Shown here: positions 36,370 to 46,032 of the stretch, one piece after another
Numbering within the stretch: the stretch's first letter is position 1
How the letters are laid out: each line of letters begins with the position of its first letter
NCBI GenBank assembly: GCA_963839165.1
Contig: CAWIUG010000005.1
Location: 1,364,001 to 1,428,000 of the forward strand
Origin: DATFVA01 sp963839165
GTDB taxonomy: Bacteria; Bacteroidota; Ignavibacteria; Ignavibacteriales; Ignavibacteriaceae
Reading direction: 5' to 3'
DNA: 64,000 bases
Position numbers and translations under genes: made by a program
Notes under the pieces: model-generated
Seen by the model: only the letters and a program-made list of their open reading frames with translations
Told to the model about the DNA's origin: nothing
Databases searched by the model: none

Positions 36370-38436
36370 CTAAGCAATTAATGGTGCAATAACTAAAGAA
36401 ATTACTGCCATTAATTTAATCAAAATATTTAACGAAGGCCCGGAGGTATCCTTGAAAGGATCACCCACTGTATCACCTACAATTGCAGCTTTGTGAGAGT
36501 CTGAACCCTTACCTCCGAAGGCTCCGGCTTCAATATGCTTTTTAGCATTATCCCATGCACCTCCTGCGTTTGCCTGGAATATTGCCATTAGTACACCGAC
36601 AACCGTTACTCCCGCAAGCAACCCTCCAAGAGCTTCCTTATTTAGTAAACCAAAAATCACAGGAGTGATAACAGCAATCAAACCCGGTGCAACCATTTTT
36701 TTAATTGCTGCCGAGGTTGCAATATCAACACACTTAGCATAGTCAGCCTTGGCTTTGTTCTCCATTAGACCTGGAATTTCTCTGAATTGACGCCTTACTT
36801 CTTCTATCATATCGAAGGCTGCTGTTCCCACCGCACTCATAGCCATTGAACTAAAAAGAAAGGGGAGAATTCCGCCAATAAAAAGTCCAGCCATTACATA
36901 AGGATTAGTTACATCAATCATTGCGATATGAGCCTGTGATTGAAAGGCACTAAATAAAGCCAGTGCTGTCAGTGCGGCAGAACCGATAGCAAACCCTTTC
37001 CCAATTGCCGCTGTAGTATTTCCTACAGCATCAAGTTTATCAGTCCGCTCCCTTACTTCCGGGGGTAGACCGCTCATTTCAGCAAGACCGCCGGCATTAT
37101 CAGCTACAGGTCCGTAGGCATCAACTGCGAGCTGAATTCCTGTGGTTGAAAGCATACCGAGCGCCGCAATGGCGATTCCATAAAGACCGGCAAAATAATA
37201 TGAACCTACTATAGCGATCGCAATATAAATAACAGGTAAAGTTGTAGAGCGCATACCAAGAGCAAGCCCGGCAATGATATTGGTTGCAGGACCTGTCTGT
37301 GACTGGGCAGAAATATACCGGGCCGGCTTCCTTGATTCTGCTGTATAATATTCTGTTGTCAGTCCTATGGCTATTCCTGCAATAAGTCCTATAATCGTTA
37401 CAATAAAAATATTTCCTGCGGTAAGATCTTTAAGGAGCCCTGTAACATCAGTTAGAGGCACTGCAGTCTGTGGAACAAAAAAATATACAACGGGATAAGT
37501 AAATATTATCATCAACAAACCCGCTCCAAAAGTTCCAAGGTTCAATGCCGCCTGAGGATTTCCACCCTCTTTAGTTCTTACAGCAAAAGTTCCTATAATA
37601 GAGCAGATGATTCCTAGTCCGGAAAGAAAAAGCGGCAATATAATTAAGTTCAGATCTTCATAAACAATTCCCAGGACCATTGTTCCAACAATAGACCCGA
37701 CAAAACTTTCAAATAGATCAGCCCCCATCCCAGCTACATCTCCTACATTATCACCAACATTATCGGCGATCGTTGCAGGATTCCTGGGATCATCCTCAGG
37801 AATTCCGGCTTCAAGTTTACCCACCAGATCAGCTCCTACATCAGCAGCTTTGGTGTATATTCCTCCTCCTACCCTTGCAAATAATGCAATAGAGGATGCT
37901 CCAAAAGAAAAACCCGTAATAACGTTAATGACCACAACAAGATTTATGGATCCATCAGGAAGTTTAAATATTTCAGAGTATACAGGGAATAGGATTCCTA
38001 GACCAAGGACACCAAGCCCTACGACGCTCATCCCCATGACGGTTCCTCCGGAGAATGCAACTTTGAGAGCTTTGTTTAAACTTTCTCTGGCCGCATTTGT
38101 GGTTCTAACATTAGCAGCTGTTGCAACACGCATACCAAAATAGCCTGCAAGAGCTGAACACAAAGCTCCAAGTACAAAAGAAACCGCAATAACGGGACTA
38201 CTGTCAGGAGAATTCCAATTTACCAAAGCAAGTAATATTGCAACAACGATTACAAATATCGACAAAACCCTGTATTCTCGTCTGAGGAAGGCCATGGCAC
38301 CCTCTCGGACGTGACCTGATATTTCGATCATAATTTCCGTGCCGGGATCCTGACGATTGATCCAGCTGGCTTTAATAAAGGCAAATATGAGAGCTATTAT
38401 TCCTAAAACAGGAATCAGGAAAATCCAGGTGGGCAT
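36370..38436 (-). CDS. hppA: K+-stimulated membrane pyrophosphatase
   Basis: The 688-residue protein has about 16 membrane helices and the signature substrate loops DDPRNPATIADNVGDNVGD and AIVGDTVGDPFKDTSGPSLN. It couples pyrophosphate hydrolysis to H+ (or Na+) pumping. The sequence GNTTAAIGKGFA has Ala where K+-independent enzymes have Lys (GNTTKA), so it belongs to the K+-dependent class. The ion pumped cannot be decided by eye. Its position after sat-aprBA makes sense: Sat releases one pyrophosphate per sulfate, and this enzyme conserves part of that energy while pulling the reaction forward. Start at 38436 (MPTWIFLIPVLG) is normal. Confidence 0.97.
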   Translation of the reverse strand: MPTWIFLIPVLGIIALIFAFIKASWINRQDPGTEIMIEISGHVREGAMAFLRREYRVLSIFVIVVAILLALVNWNSPDSSPVIAVSFVLGALCSALAGYFGMRVATAANVRTTNAARESLNKALKVAFSGGTVMGMSVVGLGVLGLGILFPVYSEIFKLPDGSINLVVVINVITGFSFGASSIALFARVGGGIYTKAADVGADLVGKLEAGIPEDDPRNPATIADNVGDNVGDVAGMGADLFESFVGSIVGTMVLGIVYEDLNLIILPLFLSGLGIICSIIGTFAVRTKEGGNPQAALNLGTFGAGLLMIIFTYPVVYFFVPQTAVPLTDVTGLLKDLTAGNIFIVTIIGLIAGIAIGLTTEYYTAESRKPARYISAQSQTGPATNIIAGLALGMRSTTLPVIYIAIAIVGSYYFAGLYGIAIAALGMLSTTGIQLAVDAYGPVADNAGGLAEMSGLPPEVRERTDKLDAVGNTTAAIGKGFAIGSAALTALALFSAFQSQAHIAMIDVTNPYVMAGLFIGGILPFLFSSMAMSAVGTAAFDMIEEVRRQFREIPGLMENKAKADYAKCVDIATSAAIKKMVAPGLIAVITPVIFGLLNKEALGGLLAGVTVVGVLMAIFQANAGGAWDNAKKHIEAGAFGGKGSDSHKAAIVGDTVGDPFKDTSGPSLNILIKLMAVISLVIAPLIA

Positions 38437-38530
38437 ATTAAAACTCCATTATGAGAATTCATTAAGTAATTTATCTTAGCCAAACCTTACTCCCCGGTTT
38501 GTTCTGAAGACTTCTAGAATTTAAAAACTT

Positions 38531-38553
38531 CCCCCCGGCTGAGCACCGGAGGG
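38531..38553 (-). terminator. Terminator after aprA
   Basis: On minus, CCCTCCGG pairs with CCGGGGGG (one G-T) across a 7-nt loop and is followed by AAGTTTTTAAA, 34 bp past the aprA stop. HppA downstream then needs its own promoter or read-through. Confidence 0.7.
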
Positions 38554-38586
38554 ATAGTTAAATAAGTTTCTTTAACAATGAGAATG

Positions 38587-40488
38587 TTAAACAGCCATTT
38601 CAGGTTCTTTTTCTTCTTTAAATACCCTGAGGATAGGTCGTTTAATCATTTCCCACTTATCTGTTGCAGGATCATATTTACAATTAGCGAATACATCCCA
38701 ATTTGAGTGATCCATAGAGGGTTTATCAGCTCTGAAATAGTATCCTGGCCATCTTGTTTCTTCACGGAATAATAATGTACGTACATGTGCTTCAGCCTGC
38801 CACATACGATGAACATTTTCCCAGCATCTCATAAGGTCATGTAAATCTGCAGCAGCCAATTTTGCTGTATCTTCTTTCAGGAAGCTAAGCAGATCAAGTC
38901 CCCTCTCAAGTAACTTTTCACTGGTAGTAAATCCTGTAGAAACACCACCTGCATATTCATCCATAATTTTCTGAAGTCTGAACATGAACATTTTAGGTAT
39001 TACGTAATCAGGATTTACATCCTGTGTTACAGTTTTTTTGCTGAATTGGGCATAAGTATCAAGAGGTTTAAGAATTTCATTCTTTAACTCCTCAATTGAC
39101 TTCATATCGTAGTTGATTTCATCTTTATGATCAACTATAAACCTGATTGCGGCTTTTGCAGCAATACGTCCTTCAGCATGAGACCCTGAAGAGAATTTAT
39201 GACTTGAGGCTCCGGAAGCATCGCCTGCACAGAACAAACCATCAACCGTTGACATACAGTCATAACCCCAGAAATATTCTTTAGGAGCAATATCTTCAGG
39301 TCCGCTTATCCAGGCACCTGAGGCACCCGAGTGAGATCCGATGAAATAGGGTTCTGCTGCAGCAATCTCAGAAGCTTTTTCCTCAGGAGCTGTATTTGTA
39401 GCAGCCCACAGGATAGCCTGGGAAATGGTCATATCAAGGAAGTCTTCCCATGCTTCTGATTCAAGTTCTTTCAGTTTTTTCTTGGCGGCTTTTTCATCGC
39501 CAGCAGATTCTGCAATCTTGCCGATTGCTTCTTCTGTCCTCATAAAGATAGGTCCCTTACCTTCCTGAACATCAAGCATCATCAACCAGTTACGCAGGTT
39601 AGCAGGCACAGGTTTTACCTTGCCGTAAGGAAGCCATTTTTCCAGTTCAGGTTTACGGGTTTCCATGTAGTTCTCACCCATTCCGTTAGTAGCACGGGAT
39701 TTAAACAGCAGGAACCATGCACCAACCGGTCCGTATGCGTCTTTAAATCTAACAGGAATAAAACGAACTTCCTGGCAGGTCATTTCTGCACCGGCTTTAA
39801 GAGTGAAATAAGCACTTGAACCTGAATTCCACGGTGGATACCAGGCTCTTCCAAGTCCTTCACCTGATGAACGGGGTTTAAATACGTGAACTGCTCCACC
39901 CATAGCTACCAGCACGGCTTTTGATTTAAATATATAGAATTTCTCTTCACGGACGCTGAAACCTACGGCACCAATGCAGCGGTTACCATCCATAATAGGA
40001 CCAACGATGAAAATTCTTTCATAAATATTATCTGTCCCTAAAGCATTTTTAGCAGCTTCAGCAACAATAACCTTATAGGATTCGCCGTTGATCATCAATT
40101 GCCATCTGCCTTCATGAACATATAGCCTTTTTCGTCTTTCCAGATCGGCAGCCCCCATTTTTCAAAAAGATGAACAGTTGAATCAACGTGGCGTGCAATG
40201 TTGAAAACAAGATCTTCTCGGGTGATACCCATCAAGATCATTGCGTACATAATCAACATAATCTTTAATTGTATTCTGACCATCACGTAGTCCAACGTAT
40301 TGATTTATTGCAGATAAACCCATTGCAACTGCACCACTGCGGTCAACAGCAGCTTTATCTACCAGTGTTACTTTTAATCCGTTTTTCTTGGCCCAGTACG
40401 CAGCTTCCACAGCGGCACCACAAGCAGCCATTCCACCACCAACAATGAGAAGATCAGTGGTGACTTCTACGGTTTCGAAATTAGCCAT
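38587..40488 (-). pseudogene. aprA: APS reductase alpha subunit, split by two frameshifts
   Basis: AprA is the FAD enzyme that reduces APS to sulfite and AMP. The first frame (from 40488) gives LLIVGGGMAACGAAVEAAYWA and ends after NDLDGYHPRRS. One extra G near 40233 explains it: the +1 frame reads NDLMGITREDLVFNIARHVDSTVHLFEKWGLP. That frame ends after YMFMKADGN near 40097; the third frame continues HEGRWQLMINGESYKVIVAEA to the stop at 38587 and holds the family's GRAWYPPWNSGSSAYF, RATNGMGENYMETR and AGDASGASSHKFSSGSHAEGR. The second shift may come from the AAAAA run near 40130. Joined length (about 635) is normal. Residues look under selection on both sides, so assembly error is as likely as true loss. 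Confidence 0.92.
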
Positions 40489-40582
40489 TAATTCTTTTAC
40501 TCCTTATTAATGGTTTACTTAGTTTAATGAAACAACTTCTTTAAGACCCAGTGAATCTGGTTCAGTGTATAGAGCTGGGGTC

Positions 40583-40957
40583 TTATAGATTGTCGTGAGT
40601 AGCAAATCCACCGTCAGGCTCTACTTTGCCTTCAGGGGTAGTGCGGATCGGGAATTTGAAACGCTTTAGGCTGCCGTTTCTGAATTTAACTGTCCAGAGT
40701 ATACTGTCTGTACTGCGCATTGGAGTTACTGACGCACCCAATGGAACGAAGTCTGCATAACCGCGAACTTCAATTGCCTGTGTGGGACAGATCTTAACAC
40801 AATTGTAGCATTCCCAGCACATTTCAGGTTCACGGTTGTAAGCCTTCATTTTATTTTTATCCAATACCATTAAGTCATTCGGACAAATGTATTGACAAGC
40901 CGTCTTATCAAGAGCTTTACAGCCGTCACATTTATCTTGTAATACATAACTTGGCAT
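40583..40957 (-). CDS. aprB: APS reductase beta subunit (two 4Fe-4S), tail frameshifted
   Basis: AprB passes electrons from Qmo to AprA. Both clusters' motifs are present: CDGCKALDKTACQYICP and CWECYNCVKICPTQAIEV; then the beta-strand part MRSTDSILWTVKFRNGSLKRFKFPIRTTPEG. The frame stops after GGFATHDNL. In the +1 frame the sequence goes on IYKTPALYTEPDSLGLKEVV to a stop at 40519, which is the AprB C-terminal arm that wraps AprA. One extra base near 40588 would therefore restore a protein of about 145 residues. If real, the shorter form would lose its contact arm. It is preceded by sat (32 bp) and followed by aprA. Confidence 0.93.
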   Translation of the reverse strand: MPSYVLQDKCDGCKALDKTACQYICPNDLMVLDKNKMKAYNREPEMCWECYNCVKICPTQAIEVRGYADFVPLGASVTPMRSTDSILWTVKFRNGSLKRFKFPIRTTPEGKVEPDGGFATHDNL

Positions 40958-40989
40958 TAGTTTATCTCCTTTTTAATTAATTAACGACC

Positions 40990-42255
40990 TTATTTATTAA
41001 AGTTTTCAAAACGTTCCTTTAATTTTTTCTTTTCCATATCACCTGTTGCAAACTGGTGCATTTTTATTTCAACTTTTTCTTCAAGTGTAGCGTAGTAGTC
41101 ACGCAGGATAGCCAATACTTCGGGACGGCTGAATTCTGCAGGGACATCGCCATTCTCGGATAAAGCTTTTCTGAGAGCTGTACCGCTAAGGAATAACCTG
41201 TCTTCTTTTTTGTGTGGACATGTTTTCATTGAAGCCATTCCGCCGCATTTGTAACACCAGAACGTCCAGTCAATTGGAAGCATTTTACATTCAAGTGCTC
41301 CGTCCCATAATTTGAAGTAAGCCTCCTGAGCATCAAACGGACCATAGTAATTTCCTACTCCGGCATGATCCCGGCCTATTATCATATGTGTGCATCCAAA
41401 ATTTTGACGGAATACACCGTGCAGCAGACCTTCTCTCGGACCGGCGTAGCGCATATCAAGAGGATATCCACCGGCTACCACCCTATCCTTAACAAAGTAG
41501 TTTTCTACCAGGTTATCTATACACTTTACCCGAACATCAGCAGGTATGTCGCCGGGTTTAAGTTTTCCAACCAATTGATGGATATATAGTCCATCCGATA
41601 CTTCAATTGCTATTTTTGCAAGATACTCATGAGAACGATGCATTGGATTACGCAATTGCAGAGCTGCAATAGTTCTCCATCCTTTTTCCTCAAAGATTTT
41701 TCTGCTTTCAGCAGGACGCTGGTAGATACCTTTGAATTCTTCAGGAAAATAACTTTCAGAAAGTACTTTCACAGGACCTGCAATATTCCATTCCAGCTGC
41801 TCCATCACCATTTTTACACCGGGATGCTCCGGGTCGGTGGTAGAAAAAACATTTTTACATTCAAAATGTTTATCAATCTTGTATTTTTCAGCAACTTTCA
41901 TAGTAGCCATAACTTCTTTTGTCTCGTCGCTGATTAAAGTTATCTCCTCATTTATCTTAATGGAATCAGCTGCTTCTTTTGATACTGACAAAGTGATCGG
42001 AATTGGCCAGAACAAACCATTCGTCATCTTCATTTCTGAAGAAACACCTTTCCAGTCATCATAACCCATAAAACCTTCCAGAGGGGTAAATCCTCCTATA
42101 CCCAACATTATCAGGTCACCGGTTTCACGACTGGTTGCAGGAATTTTTTTCAGCTTTGCAGCTTTTTTTAATTCCTCGTCTTTCTCTTTGCCACTTAGAA
42201 GAAGTATCTTCAGATCATCACTGCCATGCGGTCTTATCAAATTTGATTTAGACAT
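40990..42255 (-). CDS. sat: Sulfate adenylyltransferase (ATP sulfurylase)
   Basis: The 421-residue homo-oligomeric enzyme forms APS and pyrophosphate from ATP and sulfate, the first step. Catalytic motifs are QLRNPMHRSHEYLAK (QxRN...HxxH type), VVAGGYPLDMRYAGPREGLLH, IIGRDHAGVGNYYGP and FLSGTALRKAL. A zinc site is formed by CYKCGGMASMKTCPHKK, typical of the prokaryotic dissimilatory enzyme. The length is normal. It is the first gene of a sat-aprBA unit. A 288-bp leader with a structured element lies upstream, after qmoB. Confidence 0.98.
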   Translation of the reverse strand: MSKSNLIRPHGSDDLKILLLSGKEKDEELKKAAKLKKIPATSRETGDLIMLGIGGFTPLEGFMGYDDWKGVSSEMKMTNGLFWPIPITLSVSKEAADSIKINEEITLISDETKEVMATMKVAEKYKIDKHFECKNVFSTTDPEHPGVKMVMEQLEWNIAGPVKVLSESYFPEEFKGIYQRPAESRKIFEEKGWRTIAALQLRNPMHRSHEYLAKIAIEVSDGLYIHQLVGKLKPGDIPADVRVKCIDNLVENYFVKDRVVAGGYPLDMRYAGPREGLLHGVFRQNFGCTHMIIGRDHAGVGNYYGPFDAQEAYFKLWDGALECKMLPIDWTFWCYKCGGMASMKTCPHKKEDRLFLSGTALRKALSENGDVPAEFSRPEVLAILRDYYATLEEKVEIKMHQFATGDMEKKKLKERFENFNK

Positions 42256-42314
42256 AGATGTCCCTTCCTTTTAATATATTATTATTAACTTTATTGAGGT
42301 GCCCGATTGAAAAA

Positions 42315-42401
42315 GAAATTGCCTGCTCTTCGTAACTGAAAGAGACAAATAAGCTGGTCGCATTTACCTGGTTTATTTCCCCACTGAGAACAGGCAATTT
42401 C
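42315..42401 (-). promoter_or_regulatory. Possible structured RNA leader of sat
   Basis: Read on minus, GAAATTGCCTG (42401-42391) pairs perfectly with CAGGCAATTTC (42325-42315), closing a roughly 65-nt region with two further stems: AAATAA...TTATTT with an inner GGT/ACC and an AAATGCG loop, and CTCTT/AAGAG with a 9-nt loop. That is a three-way junction shape, 60 nt before the sat start. TTTTTC follows the closing stem, so it could also be an attenuator. I do not recognise a known riboswitch class. Confidence 0.45.
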
Positions 42402-42543
42402 ATCTCCCTATAAAAGGTTTAATTACAAAATGTGGACTATTTTTCTGCAAGAACAGAATAAATTCTTATTAAAAAGTATAGGTATGGTCCTGTAAATGCA
42501 ACGCGAATGAACTTTCTGTAATCCGTATGTTGCAAAGAAAAAA

Positions 42544-44760
42544 CTACATTCCTTTATAAGGATTAAATCCCATCTCCACTATTTCTTCTACAAAACCATT
42601 GAAAATCTCAGGCAGCTTATTATACTCATCTATTGACAGAGTGAGCAATTTTACTCTCTCAGGTTCAAGTACAAGTTGTTTGAGTTTTTCCTGTACGTTT
42701 TCCATACGTTTACTGGCAAGCTCACTTCCTTTTATATAGTGGCATTGATAGTCATCTCCATATTTGCACCCTATAAGAAGAACCCCGTCATATCCACGGG
42801 AGAGAGCGTCAGCAATCCAGACGACATTTACCGAACCAAGGCATCTTACAGGAATCACCCTTATATTAGGATCATATTGTAATCTGTACCATCCTGCAAT
42901 ATCAAGTGAAGGATATGCATCATTTTCACATAGAAAAGCAAGGATCCTTGGTTTTTCCTCAAATTCATCAGGAATGTTTACAGCCTTAATCATCGAGGAA
43001 ATCATCTGGATGGAATAGTCTTTGAATGAAACAATTCTTTCAGGACAAGCGCCAAGACAGATACCGCATCTTCTACATCTCGTTAAATTCGGCAGTGGTG
43101 TTCCCTTAACATCTTCATCCAGGGTTCCGAAGGGACATTCCTCCGTGCATCTTTTACACTGAGTGCATCTTTGAAGAAAGAAATCCGGATATGACTGGTC
43201 ACCTGAACGTGGGTGAACGGCTTTTCCTTCTTTTGAAGTATGCAGCACCTGAATCGCCTTTAAGGCTGCACCCCTTGCATCTTCTATACAGCTTTCGATA
43301 TCTAAAGGGTAACGCACGGAACCAGCTGCATAAATACCTGTCCTCCTTGTTTCATAAGGAAAACAGATGTAATGGGAATCAGGGTAGCCATATTTCAATG
43401 TAGGAAGATCGGTCCCCTGTCTGTATGAGAGGTTTAATATTTTTGCTCCCGCCTCGGCTGACTGTGCAGCTTTTTTACCATCAAGAGTTTTTTCTGCGGA
43501 ATCAGCAGAAAGTTCTTCAACTTCAGGCTGACCTACCAACGTTGATGGAATTGTTCCGGTAGCAAGCACTACTATGTCCGAGCTTATTTGAATTTTTTCA
43601 CCCAACAATGAATTATCTATATCAATCAAAATTGAATTATTTGAGCTTTCAACTTTTACAACCTCTCCCTTCGTGAAAAATATGTTGTCTTCTGTCTGAA
43701 CTCTTTTATAAAAAAGTTCTAACTGGGCAGTTGTTCGGATATCTTTATAAATGATATAAATTAATGCATCAGGATATTTCTCTCTCACATAGAGCGCCTG
43801 TTTTAATGAAACTGAACAACATGTGGCTGAACAATATGGAAGGTGCTTTTCATCCCTGGAGCCGGCACATTGAACAAAAACCACACTTTTAACAGGGGTG
43901 CCGTTGAGTAGCTTTTTACCATTTGTAAAATACTCCTCGAACTGCACATTGGTCATTACATTTTCAATCATTCCATAACCATATTCCACCAGTTTATCAG
44001 CATTATAGGGTTTTGAACCTGTAGCCTGGATTATTGACCCTACGATAAAATTGTCATCATTGCTCAAGGTAACATTAAAGTTCCCGGGCTCACCTGATAT
44101 CTTTCTTATGACACTTGATGTTACTACCTTGATATTATTAAATGATGCAATTTTTTTAATTAATTCTTCATGCCCCGGAGGCTCAGGATCTCTATAAGGA
44201 TGTCCTGAAGGTTCTTTTTTATAAATATGATTAAGGTAGCCTCCCAGCTTTTCTTCTTTTTCTACCAGAACCACAGGTAAACCGGCTTCAACTGTCTCAA
44301 GGGCAGCAACTATGCCTGTAATTCCCCCTCCTACAACTAAAACCGTCTCATTGATATCTCTCTGAAAAGGTTCAGGAATATCACAATTGTTAACTTTCGC
44401 AATACCCATCCGCAAATAATCATCTGCAAGCATCTGGGTATCCTCATCATTCGGTTTATGAGTCCATGCAACATGCTCTCTAAGGTTTACTCTATCAACT
44501 AACACATCTTTTCCAAACGTAAATGTATCCGAGAGAACCCGGGGGGAACAGGCCCCAATTATGATTTTATTCATATTTTCATTTTTAATATCATTATTTA
44601 TTAAATCGATGCCTTCATCGCTGCACAGCCAATTATTTACTTTACAAACGGGTATTTTATTTTCTTCAGCAGCAACTTTAACTAGTTCATCAAAATTTAA
44701 TGACTCACTTAAGCCGCATCCTGAACAGAGATAAACTCCAATCTTATTTTCTGATGCCAT
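42544..44760 (-). CDS. qmoB: Quinone-interacting oxidoreductase subunit QmoB
   Basis: The 738-residue protein is an HdrA-type flavoprotein with a fused MvhD-like C-terminus. Seen are an N-terminal CSGCGLS motif, FAD-binding VLVVGGGITGIVAALE (about 138), the FVQCAGSRDEKHLPYCSATCC cysteine region, two 4Fe-4S motifs (CTQCKRCTEECP and CRRCGICLGACP, about 538-575) and a delta-subunit-like domain from about 600 (ILAFLCENDAYPSLDIAG, VRCLGSVN, GCKYGDDYQCHY). Qmo joins menaquinol oxidation to APS reduction; the MvhD part is thought to let it bring in a second electron carrier. It overlaps nothing; qmoA ends 3 bp upstream. Confidence 0.96.
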   Translation of the reverse strand: MASENKIGVYLCSGCGLSESLNFDELVKVAAEENKIPVCKVNNWLCSDEGIDLINNDIKNENMNKIIIGACSPRVLSDTFTFGKDVLVDRVNLREHVAWTHKPNDEDTQMLADDYLRMGIAKVNNCDIPEPFQRDINETVLVVGGGITGIVAALETVEAGLPVVLVEKEEKLGGYLNHIYKKEPSGHPYRDPEPPGHEELIKKIASFNNIKVVTSSVIRKISGEPGNFNVTLSNDDNFIVGSIIQATGSKPYNADKLVEYGYGMIENVMTNVQFEEYFTNGKKLLNGTPVKSVVFVQCAGSRDEKHLPYCSATCCSVSLKQALYVREKYPDALIYIIYKDIRTTAQLELFYKRVQTEDNIFFTKGEVVKVESSNNSILIDIDNSLLGEKIQISSDIVVLATGTIPSTLVGQPEVEELSADSAEKTLDGKKAAQSAEAGAKILNLSYRQGTDLPTLKYGYPDSHYICFPYETRRTGIYAAGSVRYPLDIESCIEDARGAALKAIQVLHTSKEGKAVHPRSGDQSYPDFFLQRCTQCKRCTEECPFGTLDEDVKGTPLPNLTRCRRCGICLGACPERIVSFKDYSIQMISSMIKAVNIPDEFEEKPRILAFLCENDAYPSLDIAGWYRLQYDPNIRVIPVRCLGSVNVVWIADALSRGYDGVLLIGCKYGDDYQCHYIKGSELASKRMENVQEKLKQLVLEPERVKLLTLSIDEYNKLPEIFNGFVEEIVEMGFNPYKGM

Positions 44761-44763
44761 TGC

Positions 44764-46014
44764 TTATTTCCCTCCCATATTTTGAATAACTCTCAAGACT
44801 GTACCTGTAGCTTCACGAACAGTTGCTGCAACATCCTTGGGCCTGGTAATAACTCCGCAACCCAAGGTACCGTTAACTTTTAAAAATCCATTTTCATCAA
44901 AAGAAGATCTGTCAACCGGGATAGTTGCTGACACAGGTTTCATTCCGGTTGCCAGTACCACAAGCTCGACCGAATTCTGGGTAAGATTTCCAGTTAGAGA
45001 ATCTTCAGCTTCAACGATCAGATTTTTAGTAGACTCATCCAGAAATACTTTTGCAACCTTTCCACGATGAAAGGATAGTTTACTATCACCCTGAACACTC
45101 TTGTAAAAATCTTCGAGCAGACCGTTTGTACGAACATCGATATAATAGATATGAATCTCAGCATCGGGATATTGTTCTCTTATGTACTTTGTGTGCTTTA
45201 GAGATGCTGTACAGCATACAGAAGAACAATAGTCAAGATGATTTTCATCCCTTGATCCTGCACATTGTACAAAAGCTATGCTGTTAACTTTTTCTCCCGT
45301 GGAAGGTCGAAGAATTTCACCTTTTGTCGGCCCATTATTTGAAGCAAGTCTTTCCATCATCACGTTAGTTATAACATCAGGATATTTTCCGTACCCCAGC
45401 AGATTTAACTTACCTGCATCATAAGGTTCCCAGCCTACAGCCCATATTACAGAACTAACCTCAATGGACATGTTCTTTTCCTGATCATTCAGATCTATTG
45501 CCTTATATTTGCATGCTTCTACACATTCACCACAGGTTTCACCAAGACAAGCTGATTTATCGATAACATAACAGGCAGGATAAGCACCCTCATACGGAAT
45601 ATAGATAGCGGTTGTTTCATCCATCGCGTAGTTAAATTCGTTCTTCCTGAATTGTGGACAGACTTTTACACAATCACCGCAGCTGGTACACCGGTTATTT
45701 ACATAGCCTGGTTTTATTTTAATTTCAGCCCTGAACTTGTCTCCATTTTTTTGAATGTCGCTGACTTCAGCCATAGTGTAAAGCTTAATCGCTGGATTGG
45801 TACGCAGTCTTCGGATGTTTATCTCCAGTCCACACGAAGGTGGACACATTTTGGGAAAGTACTTATTGAATTGCGCAACCTTCCCTCCGATATATGGCTT
45901 TTTTTCTACTAATAATACGTTAATACCTGTTTCCGCAGCTTCCACAGCAGCAGTAATACCGGCTATTCCGGCACCAACTATTAACAGGTCAGATGAGATT
46001 AAATTTTCAGACAT
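44764..46014 (-). CDS. qmoA: Quinone-interacting oxidoreductase subunit QmoA
   Basis: This 416-residue HdrA-like flavoprotein has the FAD motif LLIVGAGIAGITAAVEAAE at the start, GGKVAQFNKYFPKMCPPSCG with the characteristic Cys pair, two ferredoxin-type Cys groups (CTSCGDCVKVCP and CLGETCGECVEACKYKAI) and the FVQCAGSRDENHLDYCSSVCC stretch shared with QmoB. It ends GTVLRVIQNMGGK. It makes a soluble core with QmoB on the cytoplasmic face, docking to QmoC (here far downstream). It follows the kinase-like/BON gene by 18 bp and qmoB begins 3 bp after it. Confidence 0.96.
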   Translation of the reverse strand: MSENLISSDLLIVGAGIAGITAAVEAAETGINVLLVEKKPYIGGKVAQFNKYFPKMCPPSCGLEINIRRLRTNPAIKLYTMAEVSDIQKNGDKFRAEIKIKPGYVNNRCTSCGDCVKVCPQFRKNEFNYAMDETTAIYIPYEGAYPACYVIDKSACLGETCGECVEACKYKAIDLNDQEKNMSIEVSSVIWAVGWEPYDAGKLNLLGYGKYPDVITNVMMERLASNNGPTKGEILRPSTGEKVNSIAFVQCAGSRDENHLDYCSSVCCTASLKHTKYIREQYPDAEIHIYYIDVRTNGLLEDFYKSVQGDSKLSFHRGKVAKVFLDESTKNLIVEAEDSLTGNLTQNSVELVVLATGMKPVSATIPVDRSSFDENGFLKVNGTLGCGVITRPKDVAATVREATGTVLRVIQNMGGK

Positions 46015-46032
46015 AATAATTTTTCCGGTTTG

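Noticed and set aside
40095..40295. The middle aprA frame as a separate small gene
   Set aside because: Its sequence is simply the AprA segment between two frameshifts (DSTVHLFEKWGLPIW).
42315..42401. A known SAM or SAH riboswitch before sat
   Set aside because: The paired parts do not match the S-box or SAH junction sequences I know; I kept only the unclassified-structure claim.
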